From the NCBI GenBank assembly GCA_035524675.1, contig DATKOK010000042.1, positions 1 to 10,067 of the forward strand: 10,067 nt of DNA, read 5' to 3'. Source of the DNA: FEN-987 sp035524675. Its GTDB lineage: Archaea; Thermoproteota; Bathyarchaeia; 40CM-2-53-6. Shown piece after piece: positions 1-6,192 of this stretch; position 1 is the stretch's first letter, and every line of letters starts with the position of its first letter. The position numbers and the translations under genes were made by a program. The notes below the pieces were generated by a model. That model had not been told where the DNA came from. It worked only from the letters and a program-made list of their open reading frames with translations, and did no database searches.

Positions 1-344
1 TTCGCTTCCTCTGCATCTCTCGCTAGAGGTTTCTCGCATAGCATCGGCTTGCCCGCTTCGCAGCAAGCTATGGCAGGTTCGGAGTGAACATTGGGCGGCG
101 TACAAATATCAACTACTTCGACTTCCGGGTCACGAATCAGCCCTCGCCAGTCTGAATAGGTTCGTTTGTATCCAAATCTCTCTGCAAAAGACTTGGTAAG
201 TTCTTGATTTCTGCCGCTGACTGCGATTAGAGTTGGACGCTTCAGAATCGGGTAGTAGAAAATTGGTATGTTGAGCCATGCATAGGAATGTACTTTGGCA
301 ATATTGTAGCCAATCACTCCAATGCGTAGCTCAGAAGCATGCAC
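1..344 (-). CDS. Gfo/Idh/MocA family NAD(P)-dependent dehydrogenase, N-terminal part (cut by left edge)
   Basis: Partial gene of 114 visible codons that runs off the left edge. The reading frame is open from the in-frame TGA at 353-351 to base 1, and the first usable start is GTG at 344-342. The protein opens with a Rossmann dinucleotide-binding turn (IGVIGYNIAKVHS, residues 8-20), followed by a beta strand ending AVSGRN (41-46). It then has DICTPPNVHSEPA (79-91) and the family signature CEKPLA (103-108), whose Lys105 is the expected catalytic and cofactor-contacting lysine. The 'GY...HSYAW' and 'DWRGLI' wording suits the subfamily that usually reads GYGFMGRAHS in sugar and cyclitol loci. Here Asn14 stands where a glycine is common. 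The gene lies 51 nt downstream of iolM on the same strand and is probably cotranscribed with it. The C-terminal substrate domain is outside the window, so the substrate cannot be assigned. Confidence 0.85.
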   Translation of the reverse strand, partial: MHASELRIGVIGYNIAKVHSYAWLNIPIFYYPILKRPTLIAVSGRNQELTKSFAERFGYKRTYSDWRGLIRDPEVEVVDICTPPNVHSEPAIACCEAGKPMLCEKPLARDAEEA

Positions 345-395
345 TGAGTGTCACTTCGTGGTTCGACTGAAATGACTCAGCCGCCGAGACCGGGC

Positions 396-1577
396 TTATG
401 GTTTAACGGTGACCTTTGCGTCCTCTCTGTTCAGCAGTTTTTCCAAAGCTTTTGGTACGTCCGGGATCGAGTATCGTCCTGTGATGATGGGCGTCGTATC
501 CAGCCTTCCTGATGCCATGAGTTTAATGATGCTGGGCCAGACTCCTGCTCCTGCGTGTCCTTGTGTTCCGTAAGCTTGGAGTGCTCGTACCTGATACATT
601 TCGAAGAAGACAGGCGCAGCTTTGTCTGCTCTTCCGATATCCACGATCTTGCCTCCAATCGTCATGCACTTCTCTGCTTGCGGCATGATGAAGCTTGGGT
701 CACCCGCCGCTTCAACATGCATGTCAACGCCTTCGCCACCAGTCAGCTCGTTAATCTTCTGCCACGGCTCGGTTCCAGATTTCTGTAGCTCGAAGGGGTC
801 AAAGACTTCATCCGCGCCAATGTCTCTTGCTATTTGACCGCGTTTCTTACGTGGCTCAAACGCGAAGATTCGACCTGCTCCAGCAGCCTTCGCAAGACCT
901 ACGGCACCTAGTCCTATCGGACCAGTCCCCCAAACGACGACGGACGACCCAGGTCTGAAACCTCCTGCACGAATGAACATACCGTTGTATGCGACGCAAG
1001 CCGGCTCTATCAGCGAACCTGCTTCGAAGATCTTGTCGTCAGTACGAAATACTTTCTTGAAATCGTTGATCTTCCAGCAGAACTTCTGGTGTATCTTCAT
1101 GTATTGCTGGCATCCGCCATCATCCGTAAAACCCATCTCCTGCAAGTTTATGCACTGGTTGAAATTCCCTGTTCTGCACGGGTCGCATTCGTTGCAGTAC
1201 CACATCTCCTCGCAAACAACATAATCTCCAACCTTTACACCCGTGACCTCACTCCCGACCTTCTCAATTATCCCTGCTAATTCATGTCCTAGCACGACTG
1301 GAGTCTTTACCAAGCCTGGATACAGAATGTAGCCGTCCTTGTCGCTCTCGTAGAGATGCATGTCTGAACCGCAGATTCCGCATGCTCTCAGTCTTACAAG
1401 GACATCCTTCCCTGAAACTTCCGGGACAGGAATCTCCTCCACCACAACTCGCGGCTTATGCCAAACTCTACTCGCGTAGGTTGCCCTGCGCGTTCTAATC
1501 TCCTCATCAGTTGGCGTGTACGTTGATCTTGGCTTCCAATCTGCGTGCAATACAGCTGCTACTTGTTTCTGAACCAT
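396..1577 (-). CDS. iolM: Zinc-dependent dehydrogenase of the scyllo-inosose 3-dehydrogenase (IolM) type
   Basis: Medium-chain (MDR) zinc alcohol dehydrogenase of 393 aa, close to the length of Thermotoga TM0412 (IolM), which oxidises scyllo-inosose to a diketo-inositol with NAD+. Numbering is from ATG 1577. Catalytic zinc ligands are Cys69 (GICGSD), His98/Glu99 (LGHE) and Glu191 (SLIEP). The structural zinc lobe is Cys128, 131, 134 and 142 (C-x2-C-x2-C-x7-C). The Rossmann motif GTGPIG is at 217-222, and an acidic Glu241 after the second strand (FAFEP) favours NAD over NADP. The stretches DKDGYILYPG, SLIEPACVAYN and GTQGHAG match what I remember of TM0412, as does the N-terminal AAVLHADWKPR. 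An ATG at 1628 would add 17 residues with no family counterpart, so 1577 is preferred; neither has a clear Shine-Dalgarno sequence. The gene is divergent from the IolG-like gene and upstream of the partial Gfo/Idh gene. Family is very sure; the exact substrate is inferred. Confidence 0.9.
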   Translation of the reverse strand: MVQKQVAAVLHADWKPRSTYTPTDEEIRTRRATYASRVWHKPRVVVEEIPVPEVSGKDVLVRLRACGICGSDMHLYESDKDGYILYPGLVKTPVVLGHELAGIIEKVGSEVTGVKVGDYVVCEEMWYCNECDPCRTGNFNQCINLQEMGFTDDGGCQQYMKIHQKFCWKINDFKKVFRTDDKIFEAGSLIEPACVAYNGMFIRAGGFRPGSSVVVWGTGPIGLGAVGLAKAAGAGRIFAFEPRKKRGQIARDIGADEVFDPFELQKSGTEPWQKINELTGGEGVDMHVEAAGDPSFIMPQAEKCMTIGGKIVDIGRADKAAPVFFEMYQVRALQAYGTQGHAGAGVWPSIIKLMASGRLDTTPIITGRYSIPDVPKALEKLLNREDAKVTVKP

Positions 1578-1696
1578 AACCAATCGGCAATGCATCTTTG
1601 CTTCAGGTAGAAAAGACTTTTTTGTCATTACCGCTCGTATCGACCTCGCGTTCGCAATATGGAGTTACGTGGGAAATCGTCGCGGGAATGATTCCA
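1578..1696. promoter_or_regulatory. Divergent intergenic region between iolM and the IolG-like gene
   Basis: About 120 bases separate the preferred starts of two divergently transcribed inositol-type dehydrogenase genes, so promoters for both should lie here. An A-run (T6 on the plus strand, 1618-1623) and the AT-rich CAATATGG near 1656-1663 are the only AT-rich patches. I could not identify a convincing TATA/BRE or -35/-10 pair, nor a clear inverted repeat. If iolM used its upstream ATG at 1628, the spacer would shrink to about 70 bases. The call rests on gene arrangement alone. Confidence 0.4.
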
Positions 1697-2731
1697 ATGG
1701 ACAAGCTGAAGTTTGGAGTGATAGGGATGGGCAGAATGGGTCTGTGGCACGCTGAGGATCTGAAGTTCAGAGTCCCAGGAGTTGAACTCGTAGCTGTCTC
1801 AGACGTAGACAAGGCGACCGCGGTCAAAGGAAGCAGAGAACTGAATGTTCCTTGGTATCAAGATTACAGGAAGCTATTAGCAATCCGCGACCTTGATGCT
1901 GTATGCATAGTAACGTCGACCGACACTCACGCGCCGATTTCAGCAGAAGCTGCCGAGCTGGGGTTGAACGTGTTCGTAGAGAAACCTATGGCTACTACAG
2001 TCAGAGATGCAGATCGATTGGCTAGGGCAGTCAGGAAATCTCGAGTGAAACTGCAAGTCGGATTCATGCGCCGTTTCGATCCCGCGTACCTACACGCTAA
2101 GGAGATGATTGAAGCAGGCCATATTGGAAAGCCGTTAGTGTTCAAGTCCACGAGCCGGGACCCGTTTCCTCCTCCTCCATGGGCGTGTGATCCGAAACGT
2201 GGAGGCGGATTGCAGATTGAGATGCATGCTCATGATTATGATCTGGGACGATGGTTCATGGGCAGTGAGGTTGACACAGTCTACACCCAGGCGGAGTGTC
2301 TGGTATTCCCTGAGATCAAGAAGAAGATACCGGAATTTGTTGACAACACTTTGATTACACTCAAATTCAACAACAAAACGATCGGTGTGGTCGAGGGAAG
2401 TCTAAACGCGAAGTATGGGTATGATGTCAGAGCTGAGATCTACGGATCCGATGGTATGGTGAACATTGGCGCAATCCAGAGGGTCCCCGTCGTAATCAGC
2501 ACGAAGACCGGTGCAAACGCAGTAACATCGTACCTAGGGGATAAACAGACACCACATTTTGTTCAAAGATTTGGATCGGCTTACCTTGCTGAGAAGATTC
2601 ATTTCACGAGAACAATCCAGAAAGACTCGATGGCAACGCCCAGCCTCAGGGACGGCAGAGCCGCCTTAGATATTGGCCTCGCCGCCTTCGCGTCTACATA
2701 CGCAAGGAAACTCGTTAAGGTTGCAAGGTAA
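1697..2731 (+). CDS. iolG: Inositol 2-dehydrogenase-like (IolG-type) Gfo/Idh/MocA oxidoreductase
   Basis: Predicted 344-aa NAD-dependent dehydrogenase that likely oxidises a ring hydroxyl of myo-inositol (or a related cyclitol or sugar) to an inosose. The N-terminal Rossmann domain has FGVIGMGRMG at 6-15 and an acidic end to strand two (VSDVD, 34-38), favouring NAD. The catalytic motif is VEKP with Lys96. The C-terminal domain carries GFMRRFDPAY (122-131), IGKPLVFKSTSRDP (143-156) and HDYD at 179-182, all typical of inositol dehydrogenases. His179 matches the catalytic histidine. The usual aspartate four residues before it is Glu175 here. The frame is open further upstream to a TTG at 1598, but the family N-terminus begins at the ATG at 1697; ATG 1688 is an alternative. 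The gene converges on the phosphofructokinase gene with a 13-nt gap and is divergent from iolM. Family is sure; inositol as substrate is likely from context and motifs but not proven. Confidence 0.85.
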   Translation: MDKLKFGVIGMGRMGLWHAEDLKFRVPGVELVAVSDVDKATAVKGSRELNVPWYQDYRKLLAIRDLDAVCIVTSTDTHAPISAEAAELGLNVFVEKPMATTVRDADRLARAVRKSRVKLQVGFMRRFDPAYLHAKEMIEAGHIGKPLVFKSTSRDPFPPPPWACDPKRGGGLQIEMHAHDYDLGRWFMGSEVDTVYTQAECLVFPEIKKKIPEFVDNTLITLKFNNKTIGVVEGSLNAKYGYDVRAEIYGSDGMVNIGAIQRVPVVISTKTGANAVTSYLGDKQTPHFVQRFGSAYLAEKIHFTRTIQKDSMATPSLRDGRAALDIGLAAFASTYARKLVKVAR

Positions 2732-2744
2732 TCGGCCCGGCAGG

Positions 2745-3971
2745 TCACGTATACGGCGGCAATTTTCTTTCCAGTTTTTCTTTTCTTAATCGAGCGTATT
2801 CAGGCAGTGGTCCGCCGATTAGAGGAGTAACGTAGTCTACGAATTCCTTGGTTACGAAGTTTGAGTTCTTGTTGATGAACTCGTCAGGAACCTTTCTCGT
2901 CTTCAAAGCGATCTTTTCTAGGTCCACGAGGCCCGTGTCTGAGCTGTACGGATTATTCCGTTTTCTAACCAATGTGACCATCTTATCAGATTCTCCTTCG
3001 ATGGCTTTTGATAATGCGGCTTTTCCCACAGAATAGGCCTCGTTGAGGTCAACTTGAGATGCACATTGCATTGAAACCCTTTGGATAGTCCCCGGTTTAT
3101 CGTAACGTGCCTTAATTTTCAGTTTCTCTGATATTAGGTTCACAAGATAATCACCGACTCCTCCTAGTTGGGCATGTCCGAACTTGTCAGTGTCAATTCC
3201 TTTCGTTGAGGCCTTCACGAATTCTCCTTTCTCGTTCTTCAATCCTTCACATACCGATAAGACTACGCGTCCCAGCCTGTCGTAAACTTCCTTCACGTCC
3301 GTGAGGAAGCTGTCCTGAATGAACGGTCGTTCAGGTAGATAGATCAAGTGCGGTCCGCTATCTTCCGTTTCCTTTGCCAGAGCGGTACTTGCAGTTATCC
3401 AACCGGTGTCTCTTCCCATTGTTTCGATAATTTTGATTGTATCGCTAGTGTAGATGGCATCAGTGTCTAAGCTGGAGTCTCTAGTGGCTACGGCGTTGAA
3501 TCTAGCTACGCTGCCGTAGCCTGGGCAATGGTCTGTTACCGGAAGGTCGTTATCGACCGTCTTGGGCACTCCCATAACTTTCAGGTCATATTTCCTCTCA
3601 GCGGCTAACTTTGCGGTTTTGTGCGCCGTATCCATAGAATCGTTCCCACCTGCGCAAATGAAGTAACCAATATCATGCGCAGTGAGTACTTCGTAGAGGC
3701 GGCTGTAGTCGCGGTCCGACAGCTTGTACCTACATGACCCTAAGGCGGCTGACGGGGTTCTTCTGAGTTTACTGATGGTTGATGGATCTTCTCGTCGTAG
3801 ATCCACAAGGTCTTCTCTTAGCACCCCGAGAATTCCATTTACCGCGCCGTAAATGCCTCTTATCTTCTCATGTTGTAATGCTTCTTCAACAATGCCAGCG
3901 ACGCTGCTGTTGATTACAGCTGTTGGTCCGCCCGACTGGGCTACAAGCAGGTTTCGTGGCAAGTTCTTCAC
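2745..3971 (-). CDS. pfp: Phosphofructokinase family enzyme with pyrophosphate-type active site
   Basis: A 408-aa member of the PfkA superfamily. It should phosphorylate fructose 6-phosphate at C1, or a related keto-sugar, reversibly from pyrophosphate. The phosphoryl-donor loop is QSGGPTAVIN (12-21). GGNDS at 108-112 places Asp111 where ATP-dependent enzymes have glycine, and PKTVDND at 136-142 places Lys137 where they also have glycine. Both substitutions are the known markers of PPi-dependent enzymes. Asp140 is the predicted catalytic base. MGRDTGW (185-191), CEG with Glu242, and IQR at 297-299 complete the sugar-phosphate site. The start is GTG at 3971-3969, whose last two bases begin the TGA stop of the aldolase gene (GTGA overlap). 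There is no separate ribosome-binding site, so translation is probably coupled. An aldolase immediately upstream fits either glycolysis or a dedicated ketose-phosphate branch. Donor type is well supported; substrate is less certain. Confidence 0.9.
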   Translation of the reverse strand: MKNLPRNLLVAQSGGPTAVINSSVAGIVEEALQHEKIRGIYGAVNGILGVLREDLVDLRREDPSTISKLRRTPSAALGSCRYKLSDRDYSRLYEVLTAHDIGYFICAGGNDSMDTAHKTAKLAAERKYDLKVMGVPKTVDNDLPVTDHCPGYGSVARFNAVATRDSSLDTDAIYTSDTIKIIETMGRDTGWITASTALAKETEDSGPHLIYLPERPFIQDSFLTDVKEVYDRLGRVVLSVCEGLKNEKGEFVKASTKGIDTDKFGHAQLGGVGDYLVNLISEKLKIKARYDKPGTIQRVSMQCASQVDLNEAYSVGKAALSKAIEGESDKMVTLVRKRNNPYSSDTGLVDLEKIALKTRKVPDEFINKNSNFVTKEFVDYVTPLIGGPLPEYARLRKEKLERKLPPYT

Positions 3972-4999
3972 TTGAAGAACATTGTTAACTTGTCCAAGTC
4001 TTTCCCATGGACTGTTAGCACATGTGATACTGCTTGTTCCGCGGTGTACTTTTGGTGGACGATTCTGCTTACTGCATTTGCGATAGCTGAGGGATCCTCG
4101 TCGCCTGGAAAGAGGATGTTTCTTCCAACAAGGGCTCCTCTTACATTGCTGCCTGCAGCCAACCCTTTAGAGAACTCTTTGAGAACGGGGGTGGGATCGC
4201 CGAGGGACTCCCCTCCTAGCATGAGTATGGGACAGGTGGTGGCTTTGACAACCGTCTCGAACCCTTCGCAGTAGGGAATTTTCAACCATATTCCTTTGGA
4301 GGAATCTCCCAGGGCAGTCGCGATGCCGATGGCCTTGATTAGGCCCTCCGGTCTCTTCACCGTTTTGTAGGCGTCAGCCGTCTTTTCCACGGTGAAGGCT
4401 TCGAGGAACGCTGGGATAGAGTACTTGTTCAATTCTGTGACTGCGTTCGCGCAGGCTTCGATTGTCCGAAGTGATCTGTCATCGTTCACATCAAGCCTGA
4501 ACATGAATTTCGCTCCATCTAGTCTTAGGTGATTGATGGATTCTGCCGTGAATGATGTGAATCGATCATCCATCTCGAATAATGCGCCGCTCAATCCGCC
4601 TCTGTTCATGCATCCGATCAATACTTTCTTGTCGAGGAAGCTTAAGCCGCCTTTATCGATCATAAGTTGGTCAACTATCAATAGGTCTTCGATCATGTCG
4701 GTTGTCCCCATTACGCCATCAAATTCTGGGCTTGATATCACTCGCAGAGCTCGGCCGAGGTATTCCTGTCTATTTCCCATCAAGAGCGGATCACTTCCAG
4801 ACTTCGTTAATCCTCTGGCCGGGTGATCGCAGGCGAGAATTGCAAGTTTGCCATCAGTAGTGAGTTTCTCTCGCCGTTTTCTGCGCAGTGCAGATCTCTC
4901 AATTATCTCAGGGTCATTTACTCTCACATCGGTAATCCTTCTGAATATTTTTTCCGGGAAGAAGGTTTGGAGATCGAATTTGTAGCCGGGTGCAGTCAT
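3968..4999 (-). CDS. Class I aldolase-like TIM-barrel protein, Cgl0159 family
   Basis: A 343-aa (beta/alpha)8 protein of the DeoC/FbaB/LacD-like aldolase superfamily. It resembles, as I recall them, the Cgl0159-family proteins that occur in actinobacterial inositol-catabolism clusters. Motifs in order are ILACDHPARG (54-63), GTTDMIEDLL (98-107), MNRGGL with FEMDDRFT (131-148), DGAKFMFRLD (161-170), WLKIP (238-242), LGGESLGDP (261-269) and VGRNILFP (291-298). Lys240 in WLKIP is the likely Schiff-base lysine by comparison with the superfamily; the C-terminal GGE and VGR loops would bind substrate phosphate. It is probably a lyase for a phosphorylated keto-sugar or keto-deoxy acid; fructose 1,6-bisphosphate is an alternative. 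The ATG at 4999 has GGAGG 10 nt upstream (5010-5014). The gene sits between the PfkB kinase (105-nt gap) and the phosphofructokinase (4-nt overlap), all on one strand. Family fairly sure; reaction inferred. Confidence 0.82.
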   Translation of the reverse strand: MTAPGYKFDLQTFFPEKIFRRITDVRVNDPEIIERSALRRKRREKLTTDGKLAILACDHPARGLTKSGSDPLLMGNRQEYLGRALRVISSPEFDGVMGTTDMIEDLLIVDQLMIDKGGLSFLDKKVLIGCMNRGGLSGALFEMDDRFTSFTAESINHLRLDGAKFMFRLDVNDDRSLRTIEACANAVTELNKYSIPAFLEAFTVEKTADAYKTVKRPEGLIKAIGIATALGDSSKGIWLKIPYCEGFETVVKATTCPILMLGGESLGDPTPVLKEFSKGLAAGSNVRGALVGRNILFPGDEDPSAIANAVSRIVHQKYTAEQAVSHVLTVHGKDLDKLTMFFK

Positions 5000-5009
5000 A
5001 TGATGCTAG

Positions 5010-5014
5010 CCTCC
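5010..5014 (-). promoter_or_regulatory. Shine-Dalgarno sequence of the aldolase gene
   Basis: On the minus strand GGAGG lies 10 nt before the ATG at 4999. It is the clearest ribosome-binding site in the window and supports that start. The spacing is slightly long. Its presence on an internal gene of a probable operon, while the first genes of the transcription units lack one, fits the archaeal habit of leaderless first genes and SD-led internal genes. Confidence 0.6.
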
Positions 5015-5045
5015 GATAGCTGAACGGGAAAAATGCGTCTGCTAT

Positions 5046-5081
5046 TTGAGAATTCGCTTCTTCATGTTACGATATTCTCAA
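5046..5081. repeat. 8-bp perfect inverted repeat in the kinase-aldolase gap
   Basis: TTGAGAAT at 5046-5053 is matched by ATTCTCAA at 5074-5081, separated by 20 bases. It lies in the 105-base gap between the end of the PfkB kinase gene and the start of the aldolase gene. In RNA it could form a hairpin with a large loop; in DNA the two arms could be half-sites of an operator. The outer TTGAG/CTCAA resembles the half-sites of the inverted repeat at 6091-6109. There is no following T-run on the minus strand, so a bacterial-type terminator is unlikely. Confidence 0.45.
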
Positions 5082-5104
5082 GGCTCAAAGTATGCAGCTA
5101 ACAC

Positions 5105-6004
5105 TCATTTGTGTAGTCTTATTATTCCATCGAATATGGTCTTTGCGCGTTTCTCCACCTGCTTCGAGGTACCGAAGTTCGCTGGGCCAACCTTCTCGAC
5201 AACAAAGGAAGCAACTGCGGAACCAATGGCTGCGGACCATGGAAGATCCCCGGTGCGGATCCACGTTACGAGAAACGCCCCAACAAAAGCATCACCGGCT
5301 CCCGTGGGGTCCCGGACACGGGTCTTGTAGGCAGGGATCCTGAACACTCCTCGATCCTTTGACCACATCAGTGTACCAGCCTTGCCTTTAGTGATTAGAA
5401 TGACTTCAGGACCCACCGAGTTCAGCTTGTGAGAGGTCCGACTTCTTCCGATCAATGCAGAAGCTTCGTCTTCGGACACTTTTAGGACGTCAAGATGTTT
5501 TAGGAGCACATGATTTCGAAGGCTTGATCTTCGAATTTCTCCATCCCGGAGCACACGCCGTAAGTATCCCTGAGGATCCAGGCATGTTACTGAATTTCGA
5601 CGCGTAAGAGTCATCGCAATGGACAATGGAATTTCGTCTAGTATTGGACCCATGTGTACCGCTGATGATTCAGGAAGCTCCGAGAGGTCACGACGTGTTA
5701 ACGGCGTGCATTTCGAAGCCAGCCACATGAACCTCCTACCATTTACGTATTTTATCTTGAAGGCAGTCGTTTGCGAATTGCATTCTCGGACGTGTTCGAT
5801 ATTCACACCTCGCGAACCCAGCCAGCAGAGTCTTCCTTCACCATAGTCATGACCCACTTTGCTTGCTACTACGACGGACGCATCAAGGGCACGAGCCCCT
5901 AGACTCGCATAAACACATGGGCTACCCATTTGTGGCGCGTACTGTTTACCGTCGCGTGAGATGTAATCGAGCACAAGATGCCCGATGACTGCCAAATCGT
6001 ACAT
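5105..6004 (-). CDS. PfkB/ribokinase-family carbohydrate kinase, myo-inositol kinase-like
   Basis: A 299-aa ATP-dependent sugar kinase of the PfkB fold. It starts with the canonical first strand and sugar-site Asp (AVIGHLVLDYIS, 5-16), then MGSPCVYASLGARALD (26-41), where the usual paired glycines of the sugar-binding loop appear as M-G-S. SKVGHDYGE (48-56) follows. The C-terminal ATP and anion-hole motif is DPTGAGDAF (232-240), with Asp238 as catalytic base. VHMGPILDE (116-124) and the tail VGPANFGTS (272-280) recall the myo-inositol 3-kinase group of Thermococcus and Thermotoga (TK2285/TM0415 type). The likely reaction is therefore inositol phosphorylation, though ribose-, adenosine- or keto-deoxy-sugar kinases share the fold. 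The ATG at 6004 is chosen because the family begins there; the only upstream alternative is a TTG at 6055. It is the first gene of a minus-strand unit with the aldolase and phosphofructokinase, and divergent from the epimerase gene. Fold very sure; substrate moderate. Confidence 0.87.
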   Translation of the reverse strand: MYDLAVIGHLVLDYISRDGKQYAPQMGSPCVYASLGARALDASVVVASKVGHDYGEGRLCWLGSRGVNIEHVRECNSQTTAFKIKYVNGRRFMWLASKCTPLTRRDLSELPESSAVHMGPILDEIPLSIAMTLTRRNSVTCLDPQGYLRRVLRDGEIRRSSLRNHVLLKHLDVLKVSEDEASALIGRSRTSHKLNSVGPEVILITKGKAGTLMWSKDRGVFRIPAYKTRVRDPTGAGDAFVGAFLVTWIRTGDLPWSAAIGSAVASFVVEKVGPANFGTSKQVEKRAKTIFDGIIRLHK

Positions 6005-6192
6005 GCTATGAGACCCTGTTGCCGTGCAACCGCACCTTCTCACATACAGCTTCAAGAATTAGACTTGCTGGTCCGTTTCTGGCTCACATCATTGAGTGAG
6101 CCACTCAATTGAACTTGTAGAAGCTACCGTCGTTGCAAACAGCATACTTGATTATTAGGAAAACGTTCTCAATCAGAAAGCTGCGTGAAATG
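6005..6192. promoter_or_regulatory. Divergent promoter region between kinase and epimerase genes
   Basis: This 188-base spacer is the largest gene-free stretch in the window and must hold the promoters of both flanking transcription units. It contains the overlapping inverted repeats at 6081-6109 and a short GTTGC/GCAAC inverted repeat (6019-6031) close to the kinase start. The AT-rich CTTGATTATTAGG around 6147-6159, about 35-45 bases before the epimerase ATG, is the best TATA-like candidate, giving a leader of roughly ten bases or a leaderless transcript. The promoter element is weakly supported; the region call rests on gene orientation. Confidence 0.5.
6081..6109. promoter_or_regulatory. 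Overlapping perfect inverted repeats, candidate operator
   Basis: ATTGAGTG (6091-6098) and CACTCAAT (6102-6109) form a perfect 8-bp inverted repeat around the three bases AGC. GGCTCAC (6081-6087) and GTGAGCC (6096-6102) form a second perfect 7-bp inverted repeat with an 8-base spacer that shares bases with the first. The site lies near the middle of the divergent kinase-epimerase spacer. A 19-bp palindrome of this form is typical of a dimeric repressor site controlling two divergent promoters. As RNA the two pairings would be mutually exclusive, but no leader gene argues for attenuation. The regulator is not in the window. Confidence 0.6.

Noticed and set aside
1598..1696. TTG-initiated 33-residue N-terminal extension of the IolG-like protein
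   Set aside because: It precedes the Rossmann fold with no family counterpart, overlaps iolM's 5' region, and an ATG lies exactly at the family start.
2732..2744. Bidirectional terminator between the convergent iolG-like and phosphofructokinase genes
   Set aside because: The gap is only 13 bases, with no hairpin plus T-run on either strand.
3972..4826. Several 95-100-codon plus-strand frames opposite the aldolase gene
   Set aside because: They lie wholly antisense to a conserved protein and show no domain features; such frames are expected by chance opposite coding sequence.
6005..6055. TTG-initiated 17-residue extension of the PfkB kinase, including two cysteines
   Set aside because: The ATG at 6004 gives the canonical kinase start; the extension has no family counterpart or ribosome-binding site.
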